Source of the DNA: a virus
Strand: one strand, 5' to 3'
Virus record (IMG/VR): IMGVR_UViG_3300047560_001379
Span: 1-20,581 of that record
DNA: 20,581 bases
Of this stretch, positions 10,643 to 18,796 are shown one piece after another; positions within the stretch are counted from its first letter, which is position 1, and every line of letters begins with the position of its first letter. Both the position numbers and the translations under genes were made by a program. Under the pieces are notes generated by a model that saw only the letters and a list, made by a program, of their open reading frames with translations, made no database searches and was not told where the DNA came from.

Positions 10643-11186
10643 CACACACTTTGGTCATGCTGGGGTATGTCGTTTTATGAGGGCAGATGGAGTAACGAAA
10701 TTACGCCCTTGGGACAACCCTGATGAGATGGATGAAGCAATGGTTAAGGTCTGGAATGAACGGGTCAGACCTAACGATAAAGTTTACCATCTAGGTGATG
10801 TTGTTATCAATCGCAAGTCTCTGTCTATCATGCATAGACTGAACGGTGACAAGGTTCTAATCAAGGGCAACCACGATATTTTTAGACTGGAAGATTACAC
10901 TCAGCACTTTAGAGATATTCGCGGGTATCATGTAATGAACGGTATGATCCTTAGTCATATCCCTGTACATGAAGAAAGTCTGGGGAGATTCGGAACTAAC
11001 ATTCACGGTCATCTACATGCTAACAAAGTGATGAAAGATGATGTTGAAGATGTTCGTTACTTCAATGCTTGTGTTGAAAATCACGACTTTGGCCCTGTAC
11101 TGTTTGAGGATGCTATAAAGCAAATCAAAGAACGAGGCGGTACAGTTGGAATGAAAAGTCGAGAATCGGTCTATGGACCGGACTAA
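10617..11186 (+). CDS. Calcineurin-like metallophosphoesterase
   Basis: A 189-residue protein with all metallophosphoesterase motifs: DxH (D9-H11, SDTHFGH), GD (G60-D61), GNHD (84-87), a lone His (H114, LSHIP) and GHLH (131-134). These bind two metals and hydrolyse phosphomono- or diesters. Length and simple architecture fit phage and bacterial YfcE-like or Icc-like single-domain enzymes; substrate unknown. Strong Shine-Dalgarno. The stop is inside the left arm of the following terminator, so it is the last gene of the operon begun at 9573. Confidence 0.9.
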   Translation: MPAVFLVSDTHFGHAGVCRFMRADGVTKLRPWDNPDEMDEAMVKVWNERVRPNDKVYHLGDVVINRKSLSIMHRLNGDKVLIKGNHDIFRLEDYTQHFRDIRGYHVMNGMILSHIPVHEESLGRFGTNIHGHLHANKVMKDDVEDVRYFNACVENHDFGPVLFEDAIKQIKERGGTVGMKSRESVYGPD

Positions 11187-11211
11187 TAGGGACTTCGGTC
11201 CCTATTTTTTT
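11186..11211 (+). terminator. Rho-independent terminator with UUCG loop
   Basis: ATAGGGAC, TTCG tetraloop, GTCCCTAT, then a run of T. Clear intrinsic terminator after the metallophosphoesterase gene. Confidence 0.95.
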
Positions 11212-11252
11212 GGCTGGAAAACCAGATATGCTGATATTTTTTTGCCCAAAAT

Positions 11253-11280
11253 TTGATAAATATCAATGTATAATTATAAT
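11253..11280 (+). promoter_or_regulatory. Sigma70-like promoter of envelope operon
   Basis: TTGATA (11253-11258), 16-bp spacer, TATAAT (11275-11280), 20 nt before ATG 11301. The TTTGATAAATA portion also matches the box at 5083-5092, so a late-type promoter there is an alternative. Confidence 0.65.
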
Positions 11281-11300
11281 AACCTATAAAGGGAGACAAC

Positions 11301-11858
11301 ATGAAAAAACTAGTATTAACAATACTATTCCTAGCTGGCGCATCCGCCATCGCACAAACTGATCCAATCATAACACAATCTACATCTACTAGTAGCACGT
11401 ATTCGGAGTCTACTACTACGGTGAAATCACCTCCTCCTAGTGCTATTGCTCCTGCAATTACTAGTATCAATAGTGACTTATGCGTAGTTGGAGCATCAGG
11501 TGCAGTACAAACACAAATATTTGGTTTCAGTATGGGTTCGACAACTGTTGACTTAAACTGTGAACGCTTAAAGTTATCCAAGACCCTATATGACATGGGT
11601 ATGAAAGTAGCCGCTGTAGCTACAATGTGTCAGGACCGTCGTGTCTGGGACGCTATGATTAGTGCTGGCACACCTTGCCCAATCGACGGTAAGATCGGCG
11701 CCGAAGCTAAAGAGATTTGGGATGCTAATCCACATAGAATTCCTGGCAATCCACCAAAAGTGGAAAAGGTATCTGAAACAACAGTAAAGCAAGATGATGA
11801 AAAAGTTTCTAGTTCTAGTATTGGTACTTGGTTCTCTAATCTGTTCCGCTCAGAATAA
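11301..11858 (+). CDS. Exported Ser/Thr-rich protein, unknown function
   Basis: A 185-residue protein with a signal peptide (KK, hydrophobic LVLTILFLAGASA, cleavage after AIAQ), then a Ser/Thr-rich region with PPPSAIAPAI, and a domain with four cysteines (SDLCVVG, LNCERL, ATMCQDRR, GTPCPIDG) that could form two disulfides in the periplasm. The tail is Lys/Ser-rich and ends WFSNLFRSE. Good Shine-Dalgarno (AAAGGGAG). First gene of the exported-protein operon; its end overlaps the next gene by 65 bp. Not recognised beyond being exported. Confidence 0.82.
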   Translation: MKKLVLTILFLAGASAIAQTDPIITQSTSTSSTYSESTTTVKSPPPSAIAPAITSINSDLCVVGASGAVQTQIFGFSMGSTTVDLNCERLKLSKTLYDMGMKVAAVATMCQDRRVWDAMISAGTPCPIDGKIGAEAKEIWDANPHRIPGNPPKVEKVSETTVKQDDEKVSSSSIGTWFSNLFRSE

Positions 11859-13308
11859 TACGCAGCCGACGGCTGGAGCAACGTACTTATCGTCCCCGAA
11901 TCTTTTGCAATCAACACAGGGTTCGTGGACTAATACTGTTCCGGGTTCTGCGGGAGGATCATCAGGTGGAGGTAATGCCGCGGCATTTAATGCTAGCACA
12001 AATACTATTATTTTCGGATATACTACACAAACTGTTGCTCAAACATATGCGTTTAATCAAGCATTACAAAATGCTGGCTTGTCAATAGGTGGCTATAATT
12101 ACTCTTGGAAAATTAATAATGCTGATAGTAATACTGGAACATTGTCAGGTAAGTTTACACTAACTGGATTGAATGGTTCTGCGTTGCAGACATACAACTA
12201 TACATATAACGATCCTACTACCGGAGATTCAGAAAAATTTCAAACGTTTACCGGAACTCAGTGGTTCCCGCAAAATCATCTATCTTCTAACATTTCAGGG
12301 TTTACTATGGAATGGACGGGTAAAGATAATAGATTCTGGGCAGGTTATTACGGACCACGTGTACGAGAGCCATCGATTGAATTAAGATACTTAGTAGATC
12401 CATGTGCCGCCAATCCATTATCCTCACCAAATTGTCCTGGATATGCTGAAGCATACAAGACACAACAGTGTACAGCTAATCCATTGTATGATTCAAGTTG
12501 TCCTGGCTATGCGGCTGCATTAAAAACACAGCAATGTAATGCAAATCCAATGAGTGATCCAACTTGTCCTAATTATCAGACATACTTGAATGAACAGTGT
12601 TTGAAAGATTCTTTGTTTAGTACATTGTGTGAGGGATACAAAACAGCATACGCTATTAAGTATCTAGTTAATCTAGATCCTGCTGTGACAACCGCAGTAA
12701 ACCAACAGTTGACTACAACTAATGAAGTTGCTAAAAATGATCCTGCAAAAGTAACTGTTGTAAACACAACAGTCGATGCAGTATTATCTACACCATCAAC
12801 TACATCAGCTACATCAACTTCACCTGCATCTGTGACTTCGGTAGTTAATCAGACAAATACATCTACAATAACTACATCTCCAATAGCTAATGCAACAACT
12901 GCGGCATCTGCTCCTCCACCGCCCCCTCCTCCTGCAAAGCAAGAAGAAAGAGCACAAGAGCAGAAAAAGACAGACAATGAAGTTGCTAAAGTAGAGCGAA
13001 AGCCAGGTAACAATCCAGAGAATGCAAGAAAAGAAATATCACAAAAGGCTAAAGAATTAGCACAGAATGCAGGCAAGGCTAATACTATGGAAGGTCAAGT
13101 AGCCACACAAGGTTTATTAGTGGGGCTTATGGGTTATGTTCCTGGCTTTGTAGGATATCAGCAAGCAACATTACCAGATACAAATGCATTAGAACTAGCT
13201 ATGAAGTATTCAAAACCAGTAGTTGATAATCGTAACGCACAGCGTAGAATGCAAGGTGCAAGTGACAGACTACACAATGAAATGGTAGAGAGTCAATACA
13301 GACAATAA
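11794..13308 (+). CDS. Exported Cys-repeat, Pro-rich protein
   Basis: A 504-residue protein. Residues 1-20 are a signal peptide (MMKKFLVLVLVLGSLICSA). About 25-200 is Gly/Asn/Thr-rich and beta-like. Residues 204-289 hold four tandem repeats of about 22 residues on the pattern CxANPLxxxxCPGYxxAxKTQQ, with paired cysteines. A Thr/Ser-rich stretch leads to seven prolines (about 374-380), a Lys/Glu-rich coil and a C-terminal region with GLLVGLMGYVPGFVGY, possibly membrane-touching. Start is ATG 11794 or 11797 inside the preceding gene. Tail-fibre-like or surface roles are possible, but a signal peptide argues for export by the host Sec system. Function unknown. Confidence 0.83.
   Translation: MMKKFLVLVLVLGSLICSAQNNTQPTAGATYLSSPNLLQSTQGSWTNTVPGSAGGSSGGGNAAAFNASTNTIIFGYTTQTVAQTYAFNQALQNAGLSIGGYNYSWKINNADSNTGTLSGKFTLTGLNGSALQTYNYTYNDPTTGDSEKFQTFTGTQWFPQNHLSSNISGFTMEWTGKDNRFWAGYYGPRVREPSIELRYLVDPCAANPLSSPNCPGYAEAYKTQQCTANPLYDSSCPGYAAALKTQQCNANPMSDPTCPNYQTYLNEQCLKDSLFSTLCEGYKTAYAIKYLVNLDPAVTTAVNQQLTTTNEVAKNDPAKVTVVNTTVDAVLSTPSTTSATSTSPASVTSVVNQTNTSTITTSPIANATTAASAPPPPPPPAKQEERAQEQKKTDNEVAKVERKPGNNPENARKEISQKAKELAQNAGKANTMEGQVATQGLLVGLMGYVPGFVGYQQATLPDTNALELAMKYSKPVVDNRNAQRRMQGASDRLHNEMVESQYRQ
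12403..12660 (+). repeat. Four tandem ~22-codon Cys-repeat units
   Basis: In-frame tandem repeats encoding C-ANPL----CPGY--A units; the fourth, from 12598, is diverged (CLKDSLFSTLCEGYKTAY). They probably form disulfide-stapled turns in the exported protein. Confidence 0.8.
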
Positions 13309-13329
13309 GAATAATAATAAGGAAATAAA

Positions 13330-15114
13330 ATGAGTTTAAGAAAGATATTAGGGACAGTTACGTTATTATTTGCAATGGTAGCAGCCAAAGCAGATATCAC
13401 AGATGGTAGATTTACTACTGCTCAGATTTGGGACGTACAATACTCATGGAGTGGTACTACATTAAATGCATTCAACTTTAACAATTTGTATGCTAGCGTA
13501 AACTATGCTACACAAGCTAACAGTGCCGCACGCCTAACAGATGCACAGATTGCAGACGCAGGATCTAATGGTAGATACTTTGCATTCTTTAATAGTACAA
13601 CTAATCCTGGCACCTACGGCTTGGGATTATACAACAGTGATGGAACACTGTATAAAGTTATCAACAACACAGGAACATTCTCTGCCCTAGGCAACGGCGC
13701 TATCTTCTATTTAGGTAACGGCGCTTGGGGCACAGTTATCACACCCGAAGCAGGTTATAGTAAAGGTCAATCAGGAACATTTACTAGTATGAATCGTAGT
13801 GTATCAGCCGGAGACTTGACTGGTTATACATATACTAATACCACACCATTGACAGCTGGCCAAACTGCAGGTAGTTCAGGTCCTACAGTTACAGGTACTA
13901 GTACAACAAACACAGTAACAAGCACTACAACCAATGGTTCTCCTGTTACTACAATTACTGCTGCTCCAGGTGCACCAATCGTAACAACATCTACAGCATT
14001 GAATCGCGGCGCGCAAACTGCAAAAACTCTTGCTGTTGATAATGTGTTAACCACGACAACATACAATCCTGTAATTACAACTACAACAGTTACAACTCCA
14101 AGAACAGTAACAACTACAACAACCCCTGTAACTACTACAACATATAGTGATAATACTACAACAACTACAACTGGATCTGCTGTTGTGACTACAACAAGTG
14201 GTACTCCTTTAGTATCATCTAGTAGCGTAACTGTTAATGGTGATCCTACAGTAACTACCCAAGTAGTACAAACTTGGACAACACGCATCGATGGTATTGA
14301 CCGTATCAGACAAAGCAGCGATTGGACTAATCAAGCAATGACTGGTAGCATCGTAGAACGCTTCACCGTCGATGAAAACGTAGTTAGACAACGTATCGGT
14401 GCATTCGGTGACGAGAATCAAGGATGGATGTATATCATCGGTGAAGGTAATTTCACTAATACCAAAGATGGTTATAGACAAAAAGGAAATATAGCTGGTC
14501 TCGGCTATGACCGCAGAATATCACCAAACTTAATAGTAGGTGGTAGCTATGCAGAAGCTGTTAGAACATTAACCGGAGATCAAGCAGGAGCTGATTCTTA
14601 TAAGGTAGTAGGTACATTGTATTCTCTATATGCATATGATGGTTGGCTGTTGAATACTACACTAGGACATAGCAACAATAAATTTACAAACTACCACAGT
14701 ATCCAAGACTTGAATATCACAAACACTGGATCAACAAATGGTGTTGATAATTGGTTGCACAATAGAATCTATACACCAGAGTATAACAACTTCAAGTTGT
14801 TAGCTGGTGTTAGAACAAACCAGACTAAAGTTAATGCTTTCTCCGAAACAGGAGATCCATTAACAGCAATGTCATACGACAAAGTTAACCAAATCCATAC
14901 TACAAATGAATATGGATTCCGCTGGGATAAGCAATTAGGACAAGTCGTTCTAGGTGCAGAGTATGCAATGAACAGTGATAAGTTGCAAACATCAACCGTA
15001 ACAGTTGGTTTCACCCCATCTAGTAATATACTAGGTAACATAGGTATCAGAAATCAGAAACAAAACGGTATTGAAAACAATGTAGGCTTCACAAGCATTA
15101 CATGGAAATTTTAA
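13330..15114 (+). CDS. Autotransporter-like outer-membrane protein
   Basis: A 594-residue protein. A signal peptide (about 1-22, ending VAAKA) leads to a Gly/Asn/Tyr-rich beta domain (23-180), a Thr/Ser-rich stalk (about 186-302), a short linker, and a C-terminal region (about 340-594) with the alternating pattern of an autotransporter beta-barrel: NIAGLGYDRRISPNLIVGGS, YSLYAYDGWLLNTTLG, EYGFRWDKQLGQ, VVLGAEYAM. It ends in ITWKF; a terminal Phe is the usual BAM recognition signal. Autotransporters export their passenger through the barrel onto the cell surface. A phage copy could mask receptors or change adhesion of infected cells. Shine-Dalgarno AAGGAAA; same operon as the exported proteins upstream. 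Confidence 0.8.
   Translation: MSLRKILGTVTLLFAMVAAKADITDGRFTTAQIWDVQYSWSGTTLNAFNFNNLYASVNYATQANSAARLTDAQIADAGSNGRYFAFFNSTTNPGTYGLGLYNSDGTLYKVINNTGTFSALGNGAIFYLGNGAWGTVITPEAGYSKGQSGTFTSMNRSVSAGDLTGYTYTNTTPLTAGQTAGSSGPTVTGTSTTNTVTSTTTNGSPVTTITAAPGAPIVTTSTALNRGAQTAKTLAVDNVLTTTTYNPVITTTTVTTPRTVTTTTTPVTTTTYSDNTTTTTTGSAVVTTTSGTPLVSSSSVTVNGDPTVTTQVVQTWTTRIDGIDRIRQSSDWTNQAMTGSIVERFTVDENVVRQRIGAFGDENQGWMYIIGEGNFTNTKDGYRQKGNIAGLGYDRRISPNLIVGGSYAEAVRTLTGDQAGADSYKVVGTLYSLYAYDGWLLNTTLGHSNNKFTNYHSIQDLNITNTGSTNGVDNWLHNRIYTPEYNNFKLLAGVRTNQTKVNAFSETGDPLTAMSYDKVNQIHTTNEYGFRWDKQLGQVVLGAEYAMNSDKLQTSTVTVGFTPSSNILGNIGIRNQKQNGIENNVGFTSITWKF
13884..14235 (+). repeat. Low-complexity Thr/Ser-rich coding tract
   Basis: ACA/ACT/ACC-rich tract encoding the threonine-rich stalk of the autotransporter-like protein. 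Such tracts vary in length by slippage and make long spurious valine-rich frames on the other strand. Confidence 0.85.
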
Positions 15115-15129
15115 TTAAAGGAAAATAAA

Positions 15130-15717
15130 ATGGCAGAAGATAATAAGAACCTTAACGAAAAGGTCGATCAACTAGAAGAAGCAGCTAAGAAATATGCCAG
15201 CAAAGATACTGTCATTAGTATCGGTGGGTATGAGTTCACACCTGCAAAACTAATGGTTGCATTCACAATCGTATCATCTACACTAGGTGGACTATACGGT
15301 GCGTTTGAAGTCTACAAAGACTATGTTGGTATGAAGAAAAAGATTGCTGAATACACAGCTCCTGATCTTTCAGGATTTGACAAGCGTTTAGCAGTTATCG
15401 AAGAAAACAGCCAAAAGTCTAGTGACTATACACGTGATATCAAAACTGATTTAAAGAATGATATCCGTCGTAACGAAACTGTAACTGAGCAAGTTGAGCG
15501 TTCTGTAAAACAGGCTCAGCGTGAGACAGAACAAGAAATGCGTCAAGCACGTAAAGATGTGCGTGAAGATTTAGATAAAGCAAGAGGCGAGGTTAATGCT
15601 ATTCGTAAAGAAATGGCTGATGCCCGCAGAGAAATATCTAAAGAAGTAGAACAGTTGAAAAAAGAAGTTGACAATAAGATTCAAAAAGCTATTGACAACC
15701 CTTTAGCCGGCAAGTAA
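15130..15717 (+). CDS. Membrane-anchored coiled-coil protein
   Basis: A 195-residue protein. A charged N-terminal 35 residues precede one hydrophobic segment (about 40-62, LMVAFTIVSSTLGGLYGAFEVY), then a long, highly charged heptad-rich coiled coil (about 80-190). No signal peptide. The layout recalls inner-membrane spanins or scaffolds, but the N-terminal extension is long for a spanin and no outer-membrane partner is evident. Shine-Dalgarno AAGGAAA. Last gene of the envelope operon; its end overlaps the convergent gene on the minus strand by 15 bp. Confidence 0.8.
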   Translation: MAEDNKNLNEKVDQLEEAAKKYASKDTVISIGGYEFTPAKLMVAFTIVSSTLGGLYGAFEVYKDYVGMKKKIAEYTAPDLSGFDKRLAVIEENSQKSSDYTRDIKTDLKNDIRRNETVTEQVERSVKQAQRETEQEMRQARKDVREDLDKARGEVNAIRKEMADARREISKEVEQLKKEVDNKIQKAIDNPLAGK

Positions 15718-16818
15718 TTTAGACAATTCTTCAAATTGGTCAACAAACCCCTGGATTTGTTTTTGACGAACTAAAGTCAAGGATGAATACCAGGGTGTAT
15801 CATTTCTATCGTACAACCATCTCCAGCACGTTCTATATCTATCTAACAACAAGAAGCCAGTTTTATTCATGGCTCCAGCCAAATGTATCAAACCGGTATC
15901 AATAGAGATAACGTAATCTAAGTGTTCAATTAAACCAGCAGTGTCATTCCAATTTGTGATATTATCAAAATAGTCTTTAACATTCAACTGTGATAATACT
16001 TCTTCTTCGCCATCATCAAGTGCGGCTTGTAAACTTATCCATTCATATTGTGGATGTGCTTTTATAAAATCTACAATAACATTGAATGGTATCTTTTTTG
16101 TTCTACCTCTCCAACAAAACCCTATACGCTTTTTGGTCTTCCTACCTAATATTTTCTTCCATTTGGGTTGCTTGTTAGGAGTTATATATTGTTCAGAGAC
16201 TGGGAAGTTTTCGTATGTTATCTTCAACAATTTAGGTAAACTTAATATGGGAATCCAGTAGTCGTGTTCAGGTAATTCTTCTGTGTTGTCAATTACTAGA
16301 TTGTTAAATGAGTTAGTAAACAATTCTTTTAATTGTGGTTCTGTTTGAATGATAACAGTAGCACCCAATTCTTCAACGTGTTTTATAAAACGAATGAATT
16401 GAATATTGTCTCCGTCACCTTCTTCACATAGTACTGCGACTGTCTTTCCAGTCACATCTTGTCCTTCCCATCTAGGTTTCTCGTATTGAAGTAAGATATG
16501 CTCATGGTGTTTAAAGCGCCATCTAGCCTCAAACAGTTCCCAACCTTTTTCTAAATCTCCTGCTGCCAAATGAGCGACCGCAAGATTGAATGGAGGAATT
16601 CTTTCATCTGGGTTTATCTCTATTGCCATTTCGATGAACTTGTATGCACGTTCAGGATATCCTGATTCACGTAACAGATTGCCGTAGTTACTATATGCCA
16701 AACCCATATTTGGGTATTGTATAAAAGCCTGTGCATAACAAAACAGTGCTTTATCTAATTGGTCAGAGTAATAGTATTCTTTAGCTTTCTTATCAAGCTC
16801 AGGTAACGACATAAACAT
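15703..16818 (-). CDS. TPR protein with glycosyltransferase-like domain
   Basis: About 371 residues on the minus strand. N-terminal tetratricopeptide repeats (about 1-95: LDKALFCYAQAFIQYPN, GLAYSNYGNLLRESG, ERAYKFIEMAIEINP) lead to the WELFEARWRF motif and a GT-B-like domain with EEGDGDNIQFIRF, the IGFCWRGR motif and ISIDTGLIHLAGAM near the C-terminus, typical of the TPR/heptosyltransferase-like (GT9-type) family. Likely modifies sugars or glycoprotein. ATG 16818 is preferred; TTG 16824 is in frame. No Shine-Dalgarno; TAAATA (complement of 16826-16831) ends 7 nt before the ATG. Encoded against its neighbours, divergent from the carboxypeptidase gene. Confidence 0.82.
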   Translation of the reverse strand: MFMSLPELDKKAKEYYYSDQLDKALFCYAQAFIQYPNMGLAYSNYGNLLRESGYPERAYKFIEMAIEINPDERIPPFNLAVAHLAAGDLEKGWELFEARWRFKHHEHILLQYEKPRWEGQDVTGKTVAVLCEEGDGDNIQFIRFIKHVEELGATVIIQTEPQLKELFTNSFNNLVIDNTEELPEHDYWIPILSLPKLLKITYENFPVSEQYITPNKQPKWKKILGRKTKKRIGFCWRGRTKKIPFNVIVDFIKAHPQYEWISLQAALDDGEEEVLSQLNVKDYFDNITNWNDTAGLIEHLDYVISIDTGLIHLAGAMNKTGFLLLDRYRTCWRWLYDRNDTPWYSSLTLVRQKQIQGFVDQFEELSKLLAG

Positions 16819-16867
16819 AGACAATTATTTAGCCTTAATAATTGATAGACTTACAAAAACACTGTAC

Positions 16868-16875
16868 AATAAATA
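16868..16875 (+). promoter_or_regulatory. TAAATA box before carboxypeptidase gene
   Basis: AATAAATA ends 4 nt before ATG 16880, with no Shine-Dalgarno. Together with the minus-strand TAAATA at 16826-16831 it makes a divergent pair of late-promoter-like boxes in a 61-bp intergenic gap. Confidence 0.35.
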
Positions 16876-16879
16876 AACT

Positions 16880-17641
16880 ATGCGAAAAATTTTGTTATCT
16901 TTATTGTTGACACCGTTACTAGCATTAGCGAACCCAAATACAGTGGTGTATGATGTTACTAACCAAAAAGTAGTAACAGGCTCTTTGAATAGTAATGAGG
17001 TCAGTATTGCTAGCATTAGCAAGCTAATGACTGTTTATACTGTTCTTAAAGAGAATCAGGACTTGTCAGAGTTATTGACAGTAAATGGTAAACCAACACC
17101 CAACACGAAGATTGTTAAAGGAATGGTGTTGAGTCGATTAGACCTAATCAACCTAGCCTTAATCAGTAGCGACAATCTTGCTGCCATAACACTAGCAGAA
17201 AACTATCCGGGAGGATATACTAGATTTGTTCACACTATGAACATCCATGCAGAAAATTTGAGTATGCATCATACTAGATTTATAGAACCCACAGGTCTTA
17301 GTCCCATGAACTATAGTTCCATAGAGGATGTGATTACTTTGACCAAAGAAGTTAGTAACTACGACATTGTAAGATTTGCAGCCAGATCATCTACTATAGT
17401 TGCGGAGAATGTTAAGGGAAAGAAGCGAGTCAAAGTAAACGGCAACAGTACTAGCAAGTATTTTGGACAAGAGGGAATAGTCACAATAAAGACTGGATTC
17501 ACTAGAGCCGCAGGGTTCTGTATTACCATGCTAGTGAAATCAAATAACCAATTATACAATGTGACTGTGTTGGGCGCAAGGACTGCCCACGAAAGACAAT
17601 TGTTGGTTGAAAAGAGTCTGAGGGTAATATATAAGGCATAA
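16880..17641 (+). CDS. D,D-carboxypeptidase/endopeptidase (penicillin-binding, S11 type)
   Basis: A 253-residue exported protein with signal peptide (LLSLLLTPLLALA) and the three penicillin-binding active-site motifs: SxxK (S45-I-S-K48), SDN (97-99) and KTG (204-206). It also has the HHTRFIEPTGLSPMN block of peptidase S11. Members trim D-Ala from, or cut crosslinks in, periplasmic peptidoglycan (PBP7/PbpG-like in length). It lacks the extra C-terminal domain and membrane anchor of PBP5. In a phage it could weaken the wall for lysis or modify it against other phages. No Shine-Dalgarno before ATG 16880. Confidence 0.9.
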   Translation: MRKILLSLLLTPLLALANPNTVVYDVTNQKVVTGSLNSNEVSIASISKLMTVYTVLKENQDLSELLTVNGKPTPNTKIVKGMVLSRLDLINLALISSDNLAAITLAENYPGGYTRFVHTMNIHAENLSMHHTRFIEPTGLSPMNYSSIEDVITLTKEVSNYDIVRFAARSSTIVAENVKGKKRVKVNGNSTSKYFGQEGIVTIKTGFTRAAGFCITMLVKSNNQLYNVTVLGARTAHERQLLVEKSLRVIYKA

Positions 17642-17663
17642 TATACGTATTTTATACACAATG

Positions 17664-17671
17664 TATAAATA
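17664..17671 (+). promoter_or_regulatory. TATAAATA box, exact T4 late-promoter motif
   Basis: TATAAATA ends 8 nt before ATG 17680, which has no Shine-Dalgarno. It lies in a dyad (GTATTTTATAC with GTATAAATAC, one bulge) spanning about 17649-17673. Confidence 0.5.
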
Positions 17672-17679
17672 CATTTATC

Positions 17680-18132
17680 ATGCTTACCTTCATCAAAGAC
17701 CTCACCAATAAACTACTAGACTTCATCAAAGACGATCCTGTTCGTCCTGAAATACCAACTGACTTCCGCGTAAGCGATGGCAGAATGGTCGCCGCACTTG
17801 TAAACGAAGACAAACCAGACGCAATGGTTTGTGTTAGTTTTCACGACTTTGTGCCACAGGATACAAATGACTTAAAGACTACAGCGCAAGTTCCCACAAC
17901 TGCTGTGTTCTATACCATTTGGAGTTATAAAGCAGGAAAAGGTCAAGAGTTATTGATTGAAGCAGTTAAGGGTATCCAGCGTGATTATCCTAGCGTTACA
18001 CGTTTTGTGACACTAAGTCCAAAGACTGATGTAGCACGTAGATTCCATCTACGTAATGGTGCTATTGTGTTCCGTGAGAATCTAGACACTATCAACTATG
18101 AGTATCTAAAAACTGAAGCCGAAACTAAATAA
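17680..18132 (+). CDS. Possible GNAT-type acetyltransferase (150 aa)
   Basis: A 150-residue protein. An amphipathic N-terminal helix (MLTFIKDLTNKLLDFI) precedes a mixed alpha/beta region. The pattern AVFYTIWSYKAGKGQELLIEAVKGI followed by FVTLSPKTDVARRFHLRNGA looks like the central strand, cofactor-binding helix and final ARRFHxRNGA segment of GNAT N-acyltransferases, though the RxxGxG/A motif is degenerate (KAGKGQ). Substrate unknown. A TATAAATA box lies 8 nt before the start. Three bases separate it from the metalloprotein gene downstream. The family call is tentative. Confidence 0.72.
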   Translation: MLTFIKDLTNKLLDFIKDDPVRPEIPTDFRVSDGRMVAALVNEDKPDAMVCVSFHDFVPQDTNDLKTTAQVPTTAVFYTIWSYKAGKGQELLIEAVKGIQRDYPSVTRFVTLSPKTDVARRFHLRNGAIVFRENLDTINYEYLKTEAETK

Positions 18133-18135
18133 TTC

Positions 18136-18591
18136 GTGGACGTTAGATATTTTTACCAAACTGATAAACGCAATTATCAACAAGAAGCAATAATAGACAA
18201 ATTTGCTAATGCTATCTCTAAGATAATAGAACTACCACCTCTGTTAGAAGTGTGTTTATATCCATTGGATGAAAATGTCTATGGTGGCATAGACATGTTA
18301 CGTATAAATCGTATAGGTATCAATAGCACTTTACCTTTTGATGCAATACCAAAAATACTAGCGCATGAATTGATCCACGTACATCAAAAGCACAAGGGTT
18401 TCTTAAAAATTAAAAGTGACGGTACATGTTACTGGCATGGTATTCCTATCACTAAGAAACTCCCCGAGGACATGACATACGAAGAATACAGCAACTTACC
18501 TTGGGAATTGGATGTGACTAACAAACAAATGAAGGTATTGTCTGAAGCCATTAATTTGTTGACAAATAATCCAAACTCCGATATACTGTAA
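18136..18591 (+). CDS. HExxH zinc-metallopeptidase-like protein
   Basis: A 151-residue protein with the zincin motif HELIH (77-81, in ILAHELIHVHQ) and a downstream E124 in a YSNLPWELDV segment that can be the third zinc ligand, as in SprT/small zincin-type proteins. Start is GTG 18136, 3 nt after the upstream stop, with no Shine-Dalgarno, so translation is probably coupled. It could process a phage or host protein; lysis or head maturation are both possible. Its last codons overlap a consensus promoter for the next gene. Confidence 0.78.
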   Translation: MDVRYFYQTDKRNYQQEAIIDKFANAISKIIELPPLLEVCLYPLDENVYGGIDMLRINRIGINSTLPFDAIPKILAHELIHVHQKHKGFLKIKSDGTCYWHGIPITKKLPEDMTYEEYSNLPWELDVTNKQMKVLSEAINLLTNNPNSDIL

Positions 18592-18599
18592 TTACAGTA
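18559..18599 (+). promoter_or_regulatory. Sigma70 promoter with 16-bp palindromic operator
   Basis: TTGACA (18559-18564), 17-bp spacer, TATACT (18582-18587), inside the end of the preceding gene. TACTGTAATTACAGTA (18584-18599) is a perfect palindrome over the -10 and start site, a good repressor site. Drives the 59-residue gene at 18617. Confidence 0.85.
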
Positions 18600-18616
18600 A
18601 ACGAAAGGAGTTCAAA

Positions 18617-18796
18617 ATGCTAAAGTATTTTATTTTCCGTTTAGACTATTCGCAAACTGACAACACCATGATTATTGTTCAAGCCGAGTCTAGGGAACAG
18701 GCTGAAAAGTATCTCAAGCGACATGGTGAGAACGGTCCCAGATATGTCACCTACTACGGTGAGCAGGAAAAGATTGCTAAAGCAACAAAAATTTGA
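18617..18796 (+). CDS. Small protein of unknown function (59 aa)
   Basis: A 59-residue protein (start MLKYFIFRLDYSQTDN) with a beta-alpha-beta look: strand YFIFRLD, strand MIIVQAES, helix REQAEKYLKRH, strand YVTYYGE, basic tail. Strong Shine-Dalgarno (AAAGGAG). It has its own promoter. Its stop TGA (18794-18796) lies within the -35 box of the next promoter. No family recognised. Confidence 0.8.
   Translation: MLKYFIFRLDYSQTDNTMIIVQAESREQAEKYLKRHGENGPRYVTYYGEQEKIAKATKI

Noticed and set aside
10617-11186. Serine/threonine protein phosphatase
   Set aside because: The motifs fit the metallophosphoesterase superfamily, but the protein is too short and lacks the longer PPP-family signatures, so only the general call is kept.
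12403-12660. CRISPR-like repeats
   Set aside because: The periodicity is ~66 nt but in frame, coding and degenerate, with no constant repeat-spacer structure.
13824-14288. Minus-strand valine-rich ORF of 154 residues
   Set aside because: It is the complement of the Thr-rich ACA/ACT tract of the autotransporter-like gene.
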